Below are positions 32,651-40,612 of a stretch of DNA of 64,000 nucleotides, one piece after another. Each line of letters starts with the position of its first letter. Within the stretch, counting starts at the first letter, position 1. Origin of the DNA: Comamonadaceae bacterium (GTDB lineage: Bacteria > Pseudomonadota > Gammaproteobacteria > Burkholderiales > Burkholderiaceae_C). The stretch is taken from positions 62,001 to 126,000 of the forward strand of contig CANKBG010000002.1 of NCBI GenBank assembly GCA_947479935.1, given 5' to 3'. Under the pieces are notes generated by a model. It saw only the letters and a program-made list of their open reading frames with translations, did not search any database and was not told where the DNA came from. Both the position numbers and the translations under genes were made by a program.

Positions 32651-33312
32651 ATTTGACCCTGTTCGACTTAGACAATACGCTGCTACCGATTGATTCAGAT
32701 TATTCGTGGGGTGAATTTACAAACCGAATTGGATGGACCGATCCTGTTGCATTCAAGGCGCGTAACGATCAGTTTTACGCAGACTATCAAGGGGGCTCCC
32801 TGGATATTCACGACTATGTTCGATTTGCAACTGAGGCTGTTCGTTTGCGAGGTGCACAACAAGCCGAAAAGGCGCATGATCAGTTCATGCAAGAAGTGGT
32901 CTTACCACAGGTCAAGCCCCAAGCCCTTGATTTGGTCAAGCGTCACCAAGATGCCGGTGACCATGTCATGATTGTGACTGCCACCAATGAATTCATCACG
33001 AGACCCATTGCCCAAGCCTTTGGCGTCACTGAGCTCATTGCTGTCAATTTGGCGCGTGATACAGAGGGCTGGATCACGGGTGAAATTGCAGGGACCCCCT
33101 CATTCAGGGACGGCAAAGTAGAACGGGTGGCGCAGTGGCTGGAGCTGCAACACAAAACTTGGCAAGAGGTTCAGATTACTTTTTATTCGGATTCGATGAA
33201 CGATTTACCCTTGCTTGAAAAAGCACAAGTCCCTGTGGCAACGAATCCAGATGCGCGTTTGCGTCAACTTGCGACCGATCGAGGCTGGCGCATACTTCAA
33301 CTCTTCTCATGA
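32647..33312 (+). CDS. HAD-IB (SerB-like) phosphatase
   Basis: LTLFDLDNTLLPIDSDYSWGEF; VMIVTATNEFITRPIAQAFGV; YSDSMNDLPLLEKA. Confidence 0.9.
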   Translation: MNLTLFDLDNTLLPIDSDYSWGEFTNRIGWTDPVAFKARNDQFYADYQGGSLDIHDYVRFATEAVRLRGAQQAEKAHDQFMQEVVLPQVKPQALDLVKRHQDAGDHVMIVTATNEFITRPIAQAFGVTELIAVNLARDTEGWITGEIAGTPSFRDGKVERVAQWLELQHKTWQEVQITFYSDSMNDLPLLEKAQVPVATNPDARLRQLATDRGWRILQLFS

Positions 33313-34808
33313 TTAAAAAATTCATCCAAAAAATCTTAGGCAAGCCCCAGGCAAGCGTTGGGGCCATCGATTTTGGCAAGCGAGTGGAGATTCCTGCATC
33401 AGTTCATGGCATCAATGTGGCATTGGTCGACGAGCGTGCATTGAATGTGGTGAGAACTTTGCAAGATGCAGGCTATGAGGCGTATGTGGTGGGTGGTGCG
33501 GTTCGCGATTTGCTTTTAGGTTTGCGCCCCAAAGATTTTGATGTGGCGACTGACGCTACGCCCGAGGAAGTTAAAAGTCTTTTCAGACGCGCCTTTATCA
33601 TTGGCCGCCGCTTTCGAATTGTTCACGTGGTTTATGGACGTGGGCGAGAGCATGAGGTGATTGAGGTTTCAACTTTCAGAGCTCATTTGGACAACCGGGC
33701 AGCTGAGCAAGTCAAAGGCAACGAGCGAACCAGCAAATCAGAACTGGCTGGCATGAAGCATGCAGTCGATTCCAGTGGCCGTGTGTTGCGAGACAATGTT
33801 TGGGGACCCCAAGACGAAGACGCAACTCGCCGTGACTTTACAGTCAATGCCATGTATTACGACCCTGAATCTGAGTACCTTGTTGACTATCACGGCGGCA
33901 TGCAAGATGCCAAGAAAAAAGTTTTGCGCATGATTGGTGATCCCGTTGATCGCTACCGTGAAGATCCTGTTCGCATTATTCGAGCGGTTCGTTTTGCTGC
34001 CAAGCTCAGTCAATTGGGTTTCAAGTTGGAAAGTAAAACAGCGAAGCCCCTTGCAAGCATGCTCCGGTTGCTTGCGGATGTGCCTCAAAGTCGTTTGTTC
34101 GATGAGATGTTGAAATTGTTGCAAACAGGCCACGCATTGGCGTCCATTGCGCAGTTGCAACAACTTGGACTTCACAAAGGCATTTATCCATTGCTCGATG
34201 TGGTGGTCGAGCGGGTAGACACCCCTTTTGTGAAAGCTGCCTTGACTGACACAGACCGACGTGTGGGTGAGGAAAAGCCAGTGGCCCCGAGCTTCTTGTT
34301 GGCTTGCGTGCTTTGGGCAGATGTCAAGCTGGGTTGGGACGAGCGCCAGGCAAAACGTGTTCCGCCGTTCCCAGCTTTGCAAGAGGCCATTGATGAGGTT
34401 TTTGACGCCCGCATTGGCGATGTGTCTGGCAGGGGTAAGTTGGCGGCCGACATGCGCGAAATTTGGATGATGCAGCCGCGATTTGAAAAACGAATTGGAA
34501 GCACACCCTTTACTTTGATAGAACAGCCTCGCTTCAGAGCGGGCTTTGACTTTTTAAGACTCCGCGCTGAAGTGGCTGAAGTTGATCTTGCGCTGGCAGA
34601 TTGGTGGCAAGAGTTCAGCATAGCAGATGACTCAGCGCGAGAAGATTTAATTCAACAAGCCAAATCGGAAAAGTCGCCTTCGGCATCGTCCTCGGCTGCT
34701 AAGACAAGGCGCGCGCCTAGAAGGCGCAAACCTGCTGACAAATCTACGGACACCACAGCACCTGACGCAACTGCTACAACACACCCCAAAACGGGTGATC
34801 AGAATTGA
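33309..34808 (+). CDS. pcnB: Poly(A) polymerase I
   Basis: YEAYVVGGAVRDLLLGLRPKDFDVATDATPEEVK; RRFRIVHVVYGR; basic C-terminal tail. Confidence 0.95.
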   Translation: MIKKFIQKILGKPQASVGAIDFGKRVEIPASVHGINVALVDERALNVVRTLQDAGYEAYVVGGAVRDLLLGLRPKDFDVATDATPEEVKSLFRRAFIIGRRFRIVHVVYGRGREHEVIEVSTFRAHLDNRAAEQVKGNERTSKSELAGMKHAVDSSGRVLRDNVWGPQDEDATRRDFTVNAMYYDPESEYLVDYHGGMQDAKKKVLRMIGDPVDRYREDPVRIIRAVRFAAKLSQLGFKLESKTAKPLASMLRLLADVPQSRLFDEMLKLLQTGHALASIAQLQQLGLHKGIYPLLDVVVERVDTPFVKAALTDTDRRVGEEKPVAPSFLLACVLWADVKLGWDERQAKRVPPFPALQEAIDEVFDARIGDVSGRGKLAADMREIWMMQPRFEKRIGSTPFTLIEQPRFRAGFDFLRLRAEVAEVDLALADWWQEFSIADDSAREDLIQQAKSEKSPSASSSAAKTRRAPRRRKPADKSTDTTAPDATATTHPKTGDQN

Positions 34809-34827
34809 AGTGACTTGAGGGAACTGC

Positions 34828-35310
34828 ATGACCCAGCGAGAGTTTGTGTCTGCATACATCGGATTGGGTGCCAATTTGGGGGATGCACGACAAGCCATCT
34901 TCGATGCGGTCAATGCACTCAAGCAGTTGCCACTTACACAAGTGCGAGATTGCTCATCTCTGTACCGCAGCGAACCGGTGGCGGCAAAAGGGCCGGACTT
35001 TTTCAATGCCGTTGTGCACCTGCAAACTCAACTCAATCCCATCGATTTGTTAAGGGCGTGTCAACAGATTGAAAATCGGGCAGGCCGAGAACGTCCGTAT
35101 CCCAACGCACCTCGAACATTGGACTTGGATGTCCTTTTGTTCGGCACGGCATCTGTGCAAAGTTCTGAGTTGTGCGTTCCGCATCCAAGAATGCGAGAGC
35201 GTGCATTTGTTTTGCTTCCTTTGCATGAGTTGGCGCCTCATCTGGTGCAGGAGGCTGACCTGCTGAAAGTGAAAGGACAGGCAATTCAAAACAGCAGTGA
35301 CAAAAATTGA
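34828..35310 (+). CDS. folK: 2-amino-4-hydroxy-6-hydroxymethyldihydropteridine diphosphokinase
   Basis: AYIGLGANLGDARQAIFDAVNALKQL; RTLDLDVLLFG; VPHPRMRERAFVLLPLHELAP. Confidence 0.95.
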   Translation: MTQREFVSAYIGLGANLGDARQAIFDAVNALKQLPLTQVRDCSSLYRSEPVAAKGPDFFNAVVHLQTQLNPIDLLRACQQIENRAGRERPYPNAPRTLDLDVLLFGTASVQSSELCVPHPRMRERAFVLLPLHELAPHLVQEADLLKVKGQAIQNSSDKN

Positions 35311-35335
35311 CATAAAAAATTCATTAATTTGTAAT
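35307..35335 (+). promoter_or_regulatory. Candidate sigma70 promoter for DUF47-pit
   Basis: TTGACA (35307-35312), 17-nt spacer, TGTAAT (35330-35335); -35 overlaps the folK stop. Confidence 0.55.
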
Positions 35336-35410
35336 ATTTTCGTCATTAAGGTTAAAATCCCGCAAGCCAGATGAAGAGAATTTTCTCGCGCTCTGTTCTC
35401 GGAGAAGCCT

Positions 35411-36058
35411 ATGTTTTTTGGCAAACTTTTGCCCAAAGAGGGCAACTTTTTTGAGTTGTTCAATCAACACGCAGATCGCATTGTTGAAGCCGCACGAGCT
35501 TTTTCAAATTTGGTATTGAACTACAACGACAGCCATCTGCGCGAAAAATATACGGAAGATGTCAACAACGCAGAACGTTCAGCGGACCGCATCACACACG
35601 AGGTGAACCGCCTTATCCACACCACGTTTATTACACCCATTGACCGCGAGCAAATTCACACACTCATTAACTTGATGGACGATGTGGCGGATTTGATTCA
35701 AGATTCTGCGGAAACCATGTCGCTTTATGACGTCAGGGCCATGACAGATGAAATTTCACGGCTCACAGATTTGTCTGTGAAATGTTGTGAACGTGTCCGT
35801 GATGCGGTGAACATGTTGAAGAATATTGCAGACCCTGCGACGGCTGAGGCCGCCCTGAAGACATGCCAAGAAATTGACCAATTGGAATCCGATGCTGACC
35901 GCGTCATGCGAAGCGCTATGAGCAAGCTTTTCAGAGAAGAGCCTGATGTTCGCGAGGTGATCAAGTTGAAAGCAATTTACGAATTATTGGAAACGATCAC
36001 GGACAAGTGCGAAGACGTCGCCAATCAAATCGAGGGCATCGTCCTCGAAAACTCCTGA
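35411..36058 (+). CDS. DUF47 / PhoU-like phosphate transport regulator
   Basis: EGNFFELFNQHADRIVEAARAFSNLVLNYND; immediately upstream of a Pit transporter. Confidence 0.92.
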   Translation: MFFGKLLPKEGNFFELFNQHADRIVEAARAFSNLVLNYNDSHLREKYTEDVNNAERSADRITHEVNRLIHTTFITPIDREQIHTLINLMDDVADLIQDSAETMSLYDVRAMTDEISRLTDLSVKCCERVRDAVNMLKNIADPATAEAALKTCQEIDQLESDADRVMRSAMSKLFREEPDVREVIKLKAIYELLETITDKCEDVANQIEGIVLENS

Positions 36059-36075
36059 CAGTCGGATCTATCAGC

Positions 36076-37083
36076 ATGGACTCTCAAGCCGCTTTGTGGG
36101 TGGTGATCTTGTTGGTTGCTTTGGCACTGGCTTTTGACTTCATGAATGGTTTTCATGATGCAGCCAACTCTATTGCAACCGTGGTGTCGACGGGCGTTTT
36201 AAAACCCACGCAAGCGGTTTTGTTTGCCGCATTTTTTAATTTCGTTGCAATTTTTGTGTTTCATCTGAGCGTGGCGGCGACGGTTGGCAAAGGCATCGTT
36301 CAACCGGGAATTGTTGACACCCATGTGGTCTTTGGCGCTCTTGTAGGCGCCATCAGTTGGAACTTCATTACTTGGTACTACGGCATTCCCAGCAGTTCAT
36401 CGCACGCCTTGATCGGCGGTATTGTGGGTGCCGTGATTGCAAAATCGGGTGCAGGTTCACTGGTCTCAGCAGGTATCCTCAAAACCTTTACGTTTATTTT
36501 TCTCTCTCCGTTTTTGGGCTTCCTGTTGGGATCCCTCATGATGGTTTTGGTGGCCAATTTATTCAAAAGAAGCCGGCCCTCCAAAGTTGACAAATGGTTT
36601 CGTCGCTTTCAGTTGGTTTCTGCGGGGGCCTACAGTTTGGGACATGGTGGCAATGACGCGCAAAAAACCATCGGCATTATTTGGATGCTGTTGGTTGCAA
36701 CAGGTTATTTGTCCGCTGCTGAAACAACGCCCCCCACTTGGACCATCGTTTGTTGTTACGTGGCCATTGGATTGGGCACCCTGTTTGGCGGTTGGCGCAT
36801 TGTCAAAACCATGGGACAAAAAATTACCAAATTGAAACCAGTGGGTGGTTTTTGTGCCGAAACGGGCGGTGCCATAACCTTGTTCTTGGCAACATCATTG
36901 GGCATTCCTGTTTCGACAACCCACACCATCACGGGCGCCATTGTGGGCGTGGGCTCAACTCAGCGCGCCAGTGCAGTCCGTTGGGGCGTGGCAGGAAACA
37001 TTGTGTGGGCGTGGATATTGACCATTCCAGCCAGTGGATTTGTAGCCGCCATTGCTTATTGGCTCAGCATGCAAATTTTTTAA
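36076..37083 (+). CDS. pit: Inorganic phosphate transporter, PiT family
   Basis: FDFMNGFHDAANSIATVVSTGVLKPTQAVL; GGNDAQKTIGIIWMLL; start set at MDSQAALWVV. Confidence 0.93.
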   Translation: MDSQAALWVVILLVALALAFDFMNGFHDAANSIATVVSTGVLKPTQAVLFAAFFNFVAIFVFHLSVAATVGKGIVQPGIVDTHVVFGALVGAISWNFITWYYGIPSSSSHALIGGIVGAVIAKSGAGSLVSAGILKTFTFIFLSPFLGFLLGSLMMVLVANLFKRSRPSKVDKWFRRFQLVSAGAYSLGHGGNDAQKTIGIIWMLLVATGYLSAAETTPPTWTIVCCYVAIGLGTLFGGWRIVKTMGQKITKLKPVGGFCAETGGAITLFLATSLGIPVSTTHTITGAIVGVGSTQRASAVRWGVAGNIVWAWILTIPASGFVAAIAYWLSMQIF

Positions 37084-37090
37084 AACGTGC

Positions 37091-37567
37091 TCAAGGTTTC
37101 ATTTTTTCGACGCCTTGGCTAATCACGCGAGCCTCTTCTATTTGATGCTCAAAGTACCTCTGAAAACTAAATACGATACTTGCCATGAGCACCGTGGTCC
37201 CCAAGAGTAAGGATGTTGCAATGCCGAAAACAGTCAGCCAATTGGTTTGGCCTGATGGCATTTCAAGTTCCATGTCAGGGTTGAATTGTGAATTCCATTT
37301 TTCGATCGGTTTGAGTCCATACACGATGGCATTTAATGCACAAGCTGCAATCACAAAACCAAGCAAAGGGATTAGAAGCCAACTGGTTTGGTCGTCCTGT
37401 CCCAATTCAAGAGCTCTTTGAACTCCATACCAACCTACCGCTGTAGGGATGGGGAGAACCCAACCCAGTGGGTCAGAAAAGCCATACAAGTAAAAACGGT
37501 GAAGACCCAAAGGGCCCGCCAAGAAAGTAAGCCAAACGGCCATTGTTTTGTTTTTCATGATTTGCAT
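37091..37567 (-). CDS. TM2-domain-like membrane protein
   Basis: KTMAVWLTFLAGPLGLHRFYLYGFSDPLGW resembles the TM2 motif; additional TMs. Confidence 0.7.
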   Translation of the reverse strand: MQIMKNKTMAVWLTFLAGPLGLHRFYLYGFSDPLGWVLPIPTAVGWYGVQRALELGQDDQTSWLLIPLLGFVIAACALNAIVYGLKPIEKWNSQFNPDMELEMPSGQTNWLTVFGIATSLLLGTTVLMASIVFSFQRYFEHQIEEARVISQGVEKMKP

Positions 37568-38094
37568 TATTGAGGCGAACGGTTCTGACCGTGCCCCAAA
37601 GCTTTTTCCATCATCACTATGTCAAGCCAGCGCTCGAATTTCCAACCACAGCCAGAGACAATGCCAACATGTTGAAATCCGAGGGATTTGTGAACGCCAA
37701 TGGAGCCCGCGTTACCTGAATCGCCAATCACAGCGATGAGCTTTCGGATGCCTACTTTTTCAGCAGCTTGGCACAATTCAGTCAAAAGCATTCGGCCCCA
37801 GCCTTTTCCGGTGTTATTGGCCGCCAAGTAGACGGAATCTTCTGCCGAAAAACGATAGGCTGGCCGCGGTTTAAACCAGTTGCAATAGGCAAAACCTAAA
37901 ATTTGGCCTTTATCTTCTAGGACCAAGTAGGGCAATCCTTTTCCAAGGACATCCTCGCGCCGGGCTTTCATGTCCTCCAACGAGGGGGGGTCAATCTCAA
38001 ATGTGCCAGTGCCGTGCAGCACATGATGTTGGTAAATGGCTGTGACTGCGGGCATATCTGCAGTCTGACTGGGTCGAATTAGTGGCATTCTCAA
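37567..38094 (-). CDS. GNAT-family N-acetyltransferase
   Basis: IRPSQTADMPAVTAIYQHHVLHGTGTFEIDPPS; NNTGKGWGRMLLTELCQAAEKVGIRKLIAVIGDSGNAGSIGVHKSLGF. Confidence 0.9.
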   Translation of the reverse strand: MRMPLIRPSQTADMPAVTAIYQHHVLHGTGTFEIDPPSLEDMKARREDVLGKGLPYLVLEDKGQILGFAYCNWFKPRPAYRFSAEDSVYLAANNTGKGWGRMLLTELCQAAEKVGIRKLIAVIGDSGNAGSIGVHKSLGFQHVGIVSGCGWKFERWLDIVMMEKALGHGQNRSPQ

Positions 38095-38103
38095 ACTCCG
38101 GGT

Positions 38104-38207
38104 TATAATCGACGGCTGTTCAGTGTGTCACTGGCCGGGTGGCCAGTTGCGTGTCTCAAACGCTGAATGAACATGTGCAATTCCATGATTGGCAAATTTT
38201 TGCCAAT
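38104..38207 (+). promoter_or_regulatory. rpsP promoter -10 and structured 5' leader with two perfect hairpins
   Basis: TATAAT at 38104-38109; ACTGGCC-GGGT-GGCCAGT (38130-38147); ATTGGCAA-ATTT-TTGCCAAT (38188-38207) then TTTTG. Confidence 0.55.
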
Positions 38208-38239
38208 TTTGTAAGTGCGACACCACCCTAGGATAAATC

Positions 38240-38491
38240 ATGGTTGTCATTCGTCTTTCTCGTGGCGGTTCTAAAGCCCGTCCATTTTTCAACATTGTTG
38301 TGGCTGACAAGCGCGTTCGCCGCGATGGTCGATTCATCGAGCGCATTGGCTTTTATAACCCAATCGCTAAAGATACAGAAGAAGGCCTGCGCGTCGTACA
38401 AGACCGTTTGACATATTGGACCAGCGTGGGCGCACAAGTCTCACCAACCGTCCAACGCTTGGTCAAACAAGCTGTTGCCAAAGCGGCCTGA
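38240..38491 (+). CDS. rpsP: 30S ribosomal protein S16
   Basis: [41 protein letters not shown]. Confidence 0.97.
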   Translation: MVVIRLSRGGSKARPFFNIVVADKRVRRDGRFIERIGFYNPIAKDTEEGLRVVQDRLTYWTSVGAQVSPTVQRLVKQAVAKAA

Positions 38492-38532
38492 TCGCAACGA
38501 ATTGCGGTTTTGGCTTCGCCAAAGGCTCTGAC

Positions 38533-39144
38533 GTGCTACCCCACTTAGAGTTTGCCGAAATGCCGGCAGACGCCATCGAGGTGGGACGCATTGCAGATGC
38601 TTGGGGCATCAAAGGCTGGTTCAAAGTCTTGCCCCACAGCGCCTCTCCTGAGGCGCTTTTTTCTTCCAAACGTTGGTATTTGTTGCCATCCGATCGAAAT
38701 GTCGGCGGATCTTTATCACCCAGTCAAAAGTTGGCTGCCGCTGGCAAAATGGCGCAGCCTGTGCTTCTAAAAATAAAAGAAGCCAAAGATCATGCAGATA
38801 CCGTGGTTGCCTGTTCATTGGAGGTTGCGGACAGAAATCAAGCAGAAGCTCTCAAAGGTGCGCGCATTTTTGTGCCGCGCTCCAGCTTTCCCACCGCTGG
38901 CATCGACGAATACTATTGGGTTGATTTGCTTGGGTTGGATGTGTTTAATCGCCAGGGCGTCGCCTTGGGCCAAGTTAAAGACCTGATGTCCACAGGACCG
39001 CAAACGGTGTTGGTCTTGTCGCTGCCTTCGGCAGAGCCTGGTCAGCCACCTGCTGAACGCATGATTCCTTTTGTTTCAGCATTTGTAGACAATGTGGACT
39101 TACCTGGCCGCAAGATCACGGTTGATTGGCAACTTGACTACTGA
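38533..39144 (+). CDS. rimM: Ribosome maturation factor RimM; start uncertain, GTG at 38533 or ATG at 38560
   Basis: ADAIEVGRIADAWGIKGWFKVLP; DEYYWVDLLGLDVFN; between rpsP and trmD. Confidence 0.92.
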   Translation: MLPHLEFAEMPADAIEVGRIADAWGIKGWFKVLPHSASPEALFSSKRWYLLPSDRNVGGSLSPSQKLAAAGKMAQPVLLKIKEAKDHADTVVACSLEVADRNQAEALKGARIFVPRSSFPTAGIDEYYWVDLLGLDVFNRQGVALGQVKDLMSTGPQTVLVLSLPSAEPGQPPAERMIPFVSAFVDNVDLPGRKITVDWQLDY

Positions 39145-39161
39145 CAAGGTGAGGACCAGCC

Positions 39162-39935
39162 ATGCGCTTTGACGTCATTACCCTGTTTCCTGAATTGTTT
39201 GCCCCGTTTTTAACCTCGGGCATTAATCGACGTGCGTTTGAATCGGGCGCGATTGATTTAAAGCTCTGGCAACTTCGTGATTTCGCAGTTGGCACTTATC
39301 GCCGCATTGATGATCGCCCGTTTGGCGGCGGGCCAGGCATGGTCATGATGGCGGAACCTCTGGAGAAATGTTTATCGGCCATTCGTGATGACAGGGCACT
39401 TCAAAATCCAGAAGAAAAACAAACGCCAGTCGTCCTTTTCTCGCCTATTGGTCAGTTGCTAAATCATGGCGGTGTGGAGGCTTGGTCGAGCAGTGAAGGT
39501 GCTATTTTGATTTGCGGCCGCTATGAAGGCTTGGATCAACGATTCATTGATGCCCATGTAGATGTTCAAATCAGTCTGGGTGACTTCGTGATGTCTGGTG
39601 GGGAAATAGCGGCCCTAGCGCTGCTAGATGCTGTGGCTCGCTTGCAACCTGGTGTTTTGAATGATGAAGGCAGCCATCAAATGGACAGCTTTAATCCAGC
39701 CCTAGATGGTTTACTCGATTGCAGGCATTTCACTCGCCCCGAAGTATGGAATCAAGAAGGGGTGCCTGCTGTGTTGATGTCGGGGCACCATGCCGACATT
39801 GCCCAATGGCGACGCGAGCAAAGCTTAGGTTTAACTTTGAAAGTACGCCCTGAATTGATAGAAGCCGCCCGACGTGCAGGTAAGCTCAGCCCTAAAGACG
39901 AACACTTTTTGACTCACTTTAAGGGCAATCCTTAA
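39162..39935 (+). CDS. trmD: tRNA (guanine-N1)-methyltransferase TrmD
   Basis: MRFDVITLFPELFAPFLTSGINRRAFESG; ICGRYEGLDQRFIDAHVDVQISLGDFVMSGGE. Confidence 0.97.
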   Translation: MRFDVITLFPELFAPFLTSGINRRAFESGAIDLKLWQLRDFAVGTYRRIDDRPFGGGPGMVMMAEPLEKCLSAIRDDRALQNPEEKQTPVVLFSPIGQLLNHGGVEAWSSSEGAILICGRYEGLDQRFIDAHVDVQISLGDFVMSGGEIAALALLDAVARLQPGVLNDEGSHQMDSFNPALDGLLDCRHFTRPEVWNQEGVPAVLMSGHHADIAQWRREQSLGLTLKVRPELIEAARRAGKLSPKDEHFLTHFKGNP

Positions 39936-39993
39936 AATGTACCGCATTGGTGGATGGTGACAAAGCTGGCTTTAGTGACTCTTTAAACAAAGC

Positions 39994-40104
39994 TATAATT
40001 AAAGGCTTTTCGATCCTCTGCCCGCCGCGGCTGTTGCTGATTTAATGTATTTTTGAGTCAAGCATAGAAGCCGCCTTTAGTGCAGCGTTGAGTAAGATCG
40101 ACAG
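39994..40104 (+). promoter_or_regulatory. Candidate rplS promoter (-10 TATAAT) and about 100-nt leader
   Basis: TATAAT at 39994-39999; GCGGCT (40027-40032) pairs with AGCCGC (40069-40074). Confidence 0.45.
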
Positions 40105-40119
40105 ATGAAAGAGCTCAAT

Positions 40120-40509
40120 ATGAATTTGATTCAAACTCTCGAGCAGGAAGAAATTGCCCGTTTGGGTAAAGTAATTCCTGACTTCATGCCAGGTGACACC
40201 GTGATCGTTAGCGTGAACGTGGTTGAAGGTACACGCAAGCGTGTGCAGGCTTATGAAGGTGTTGTCATTGCCAAGCGCAATCGCGGCTTGAACAGTGGTT
40301 TCACTGTTCGCAAAATTTCAAGTGGAGAGGGTGTGGAGCGTACGTTTCAAACTTACAGCCCCTTGATTGCCAGCATTGAAGTTAAACGTCGCGGTGATGT
40401 TCGCCGTGCTAAGTTGTACTATTTGCGTGATCGTAGCGGCAAGTCTGCACGCATCAAGGAAAAGTTGCCACAACGCGCTGTGAAAGCAGCAGCAGTCGCA
40501 GCTGCGTAA
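40120..40509 (+). CDS. rplS: 50S ribosomal protein L19; in-frame alternative ATG at 40105
   Basis: [67 protein letters not shown]. Confidence 0.95.
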   Translation: MNLIQTLEQEEIARLGKVIPDFMPGDTVIVSVNVVEGTRKRVQAYEGVVIAKRNRGLNSGFTVRKISSGEGVERTFQTYSPLIASIEVKRRGDVRRAKLYYLRDRSGKSARIKEKLPQRAVKAAAVAAA

Positions 40510-40541
40510 AGCAAGCCCTGAGGTCCTTCGGGACTCTCATG

Positions 40542-40578
40542 AAAAAACCGCCAAGGCTTTAACCAGGGCGGTTTTTTT
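40542..40578. terminator. Bidirectional intrinsic terminator between rplS and the DEAD-box gene
   Basis: aaaaaaccgcc-N14-ggcggttttttt. Confidence 0.88.
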
Positions 40579-40612
40579 ACGGCCCTGATGAACAGGAGCG
40601 TGGGTACTCGCT

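Noticed and set aside
35329-35350. Pho-box-like 11-nt direct repeat TTGTAATA / TCGTCATT upstream of DUF47-pit
   Set aside because: Poor match to CTGTCATA half-sites and it overlaps a good sigma70 -10; kept only as an untested possibility.
36007-36075. N-terminal extension of the Pit ORF
   Set aside because: Overlaps the DUF47 coding end in another frame; the hydrophobic Pit N-terminus starts at MDSQAALWVV (36076).
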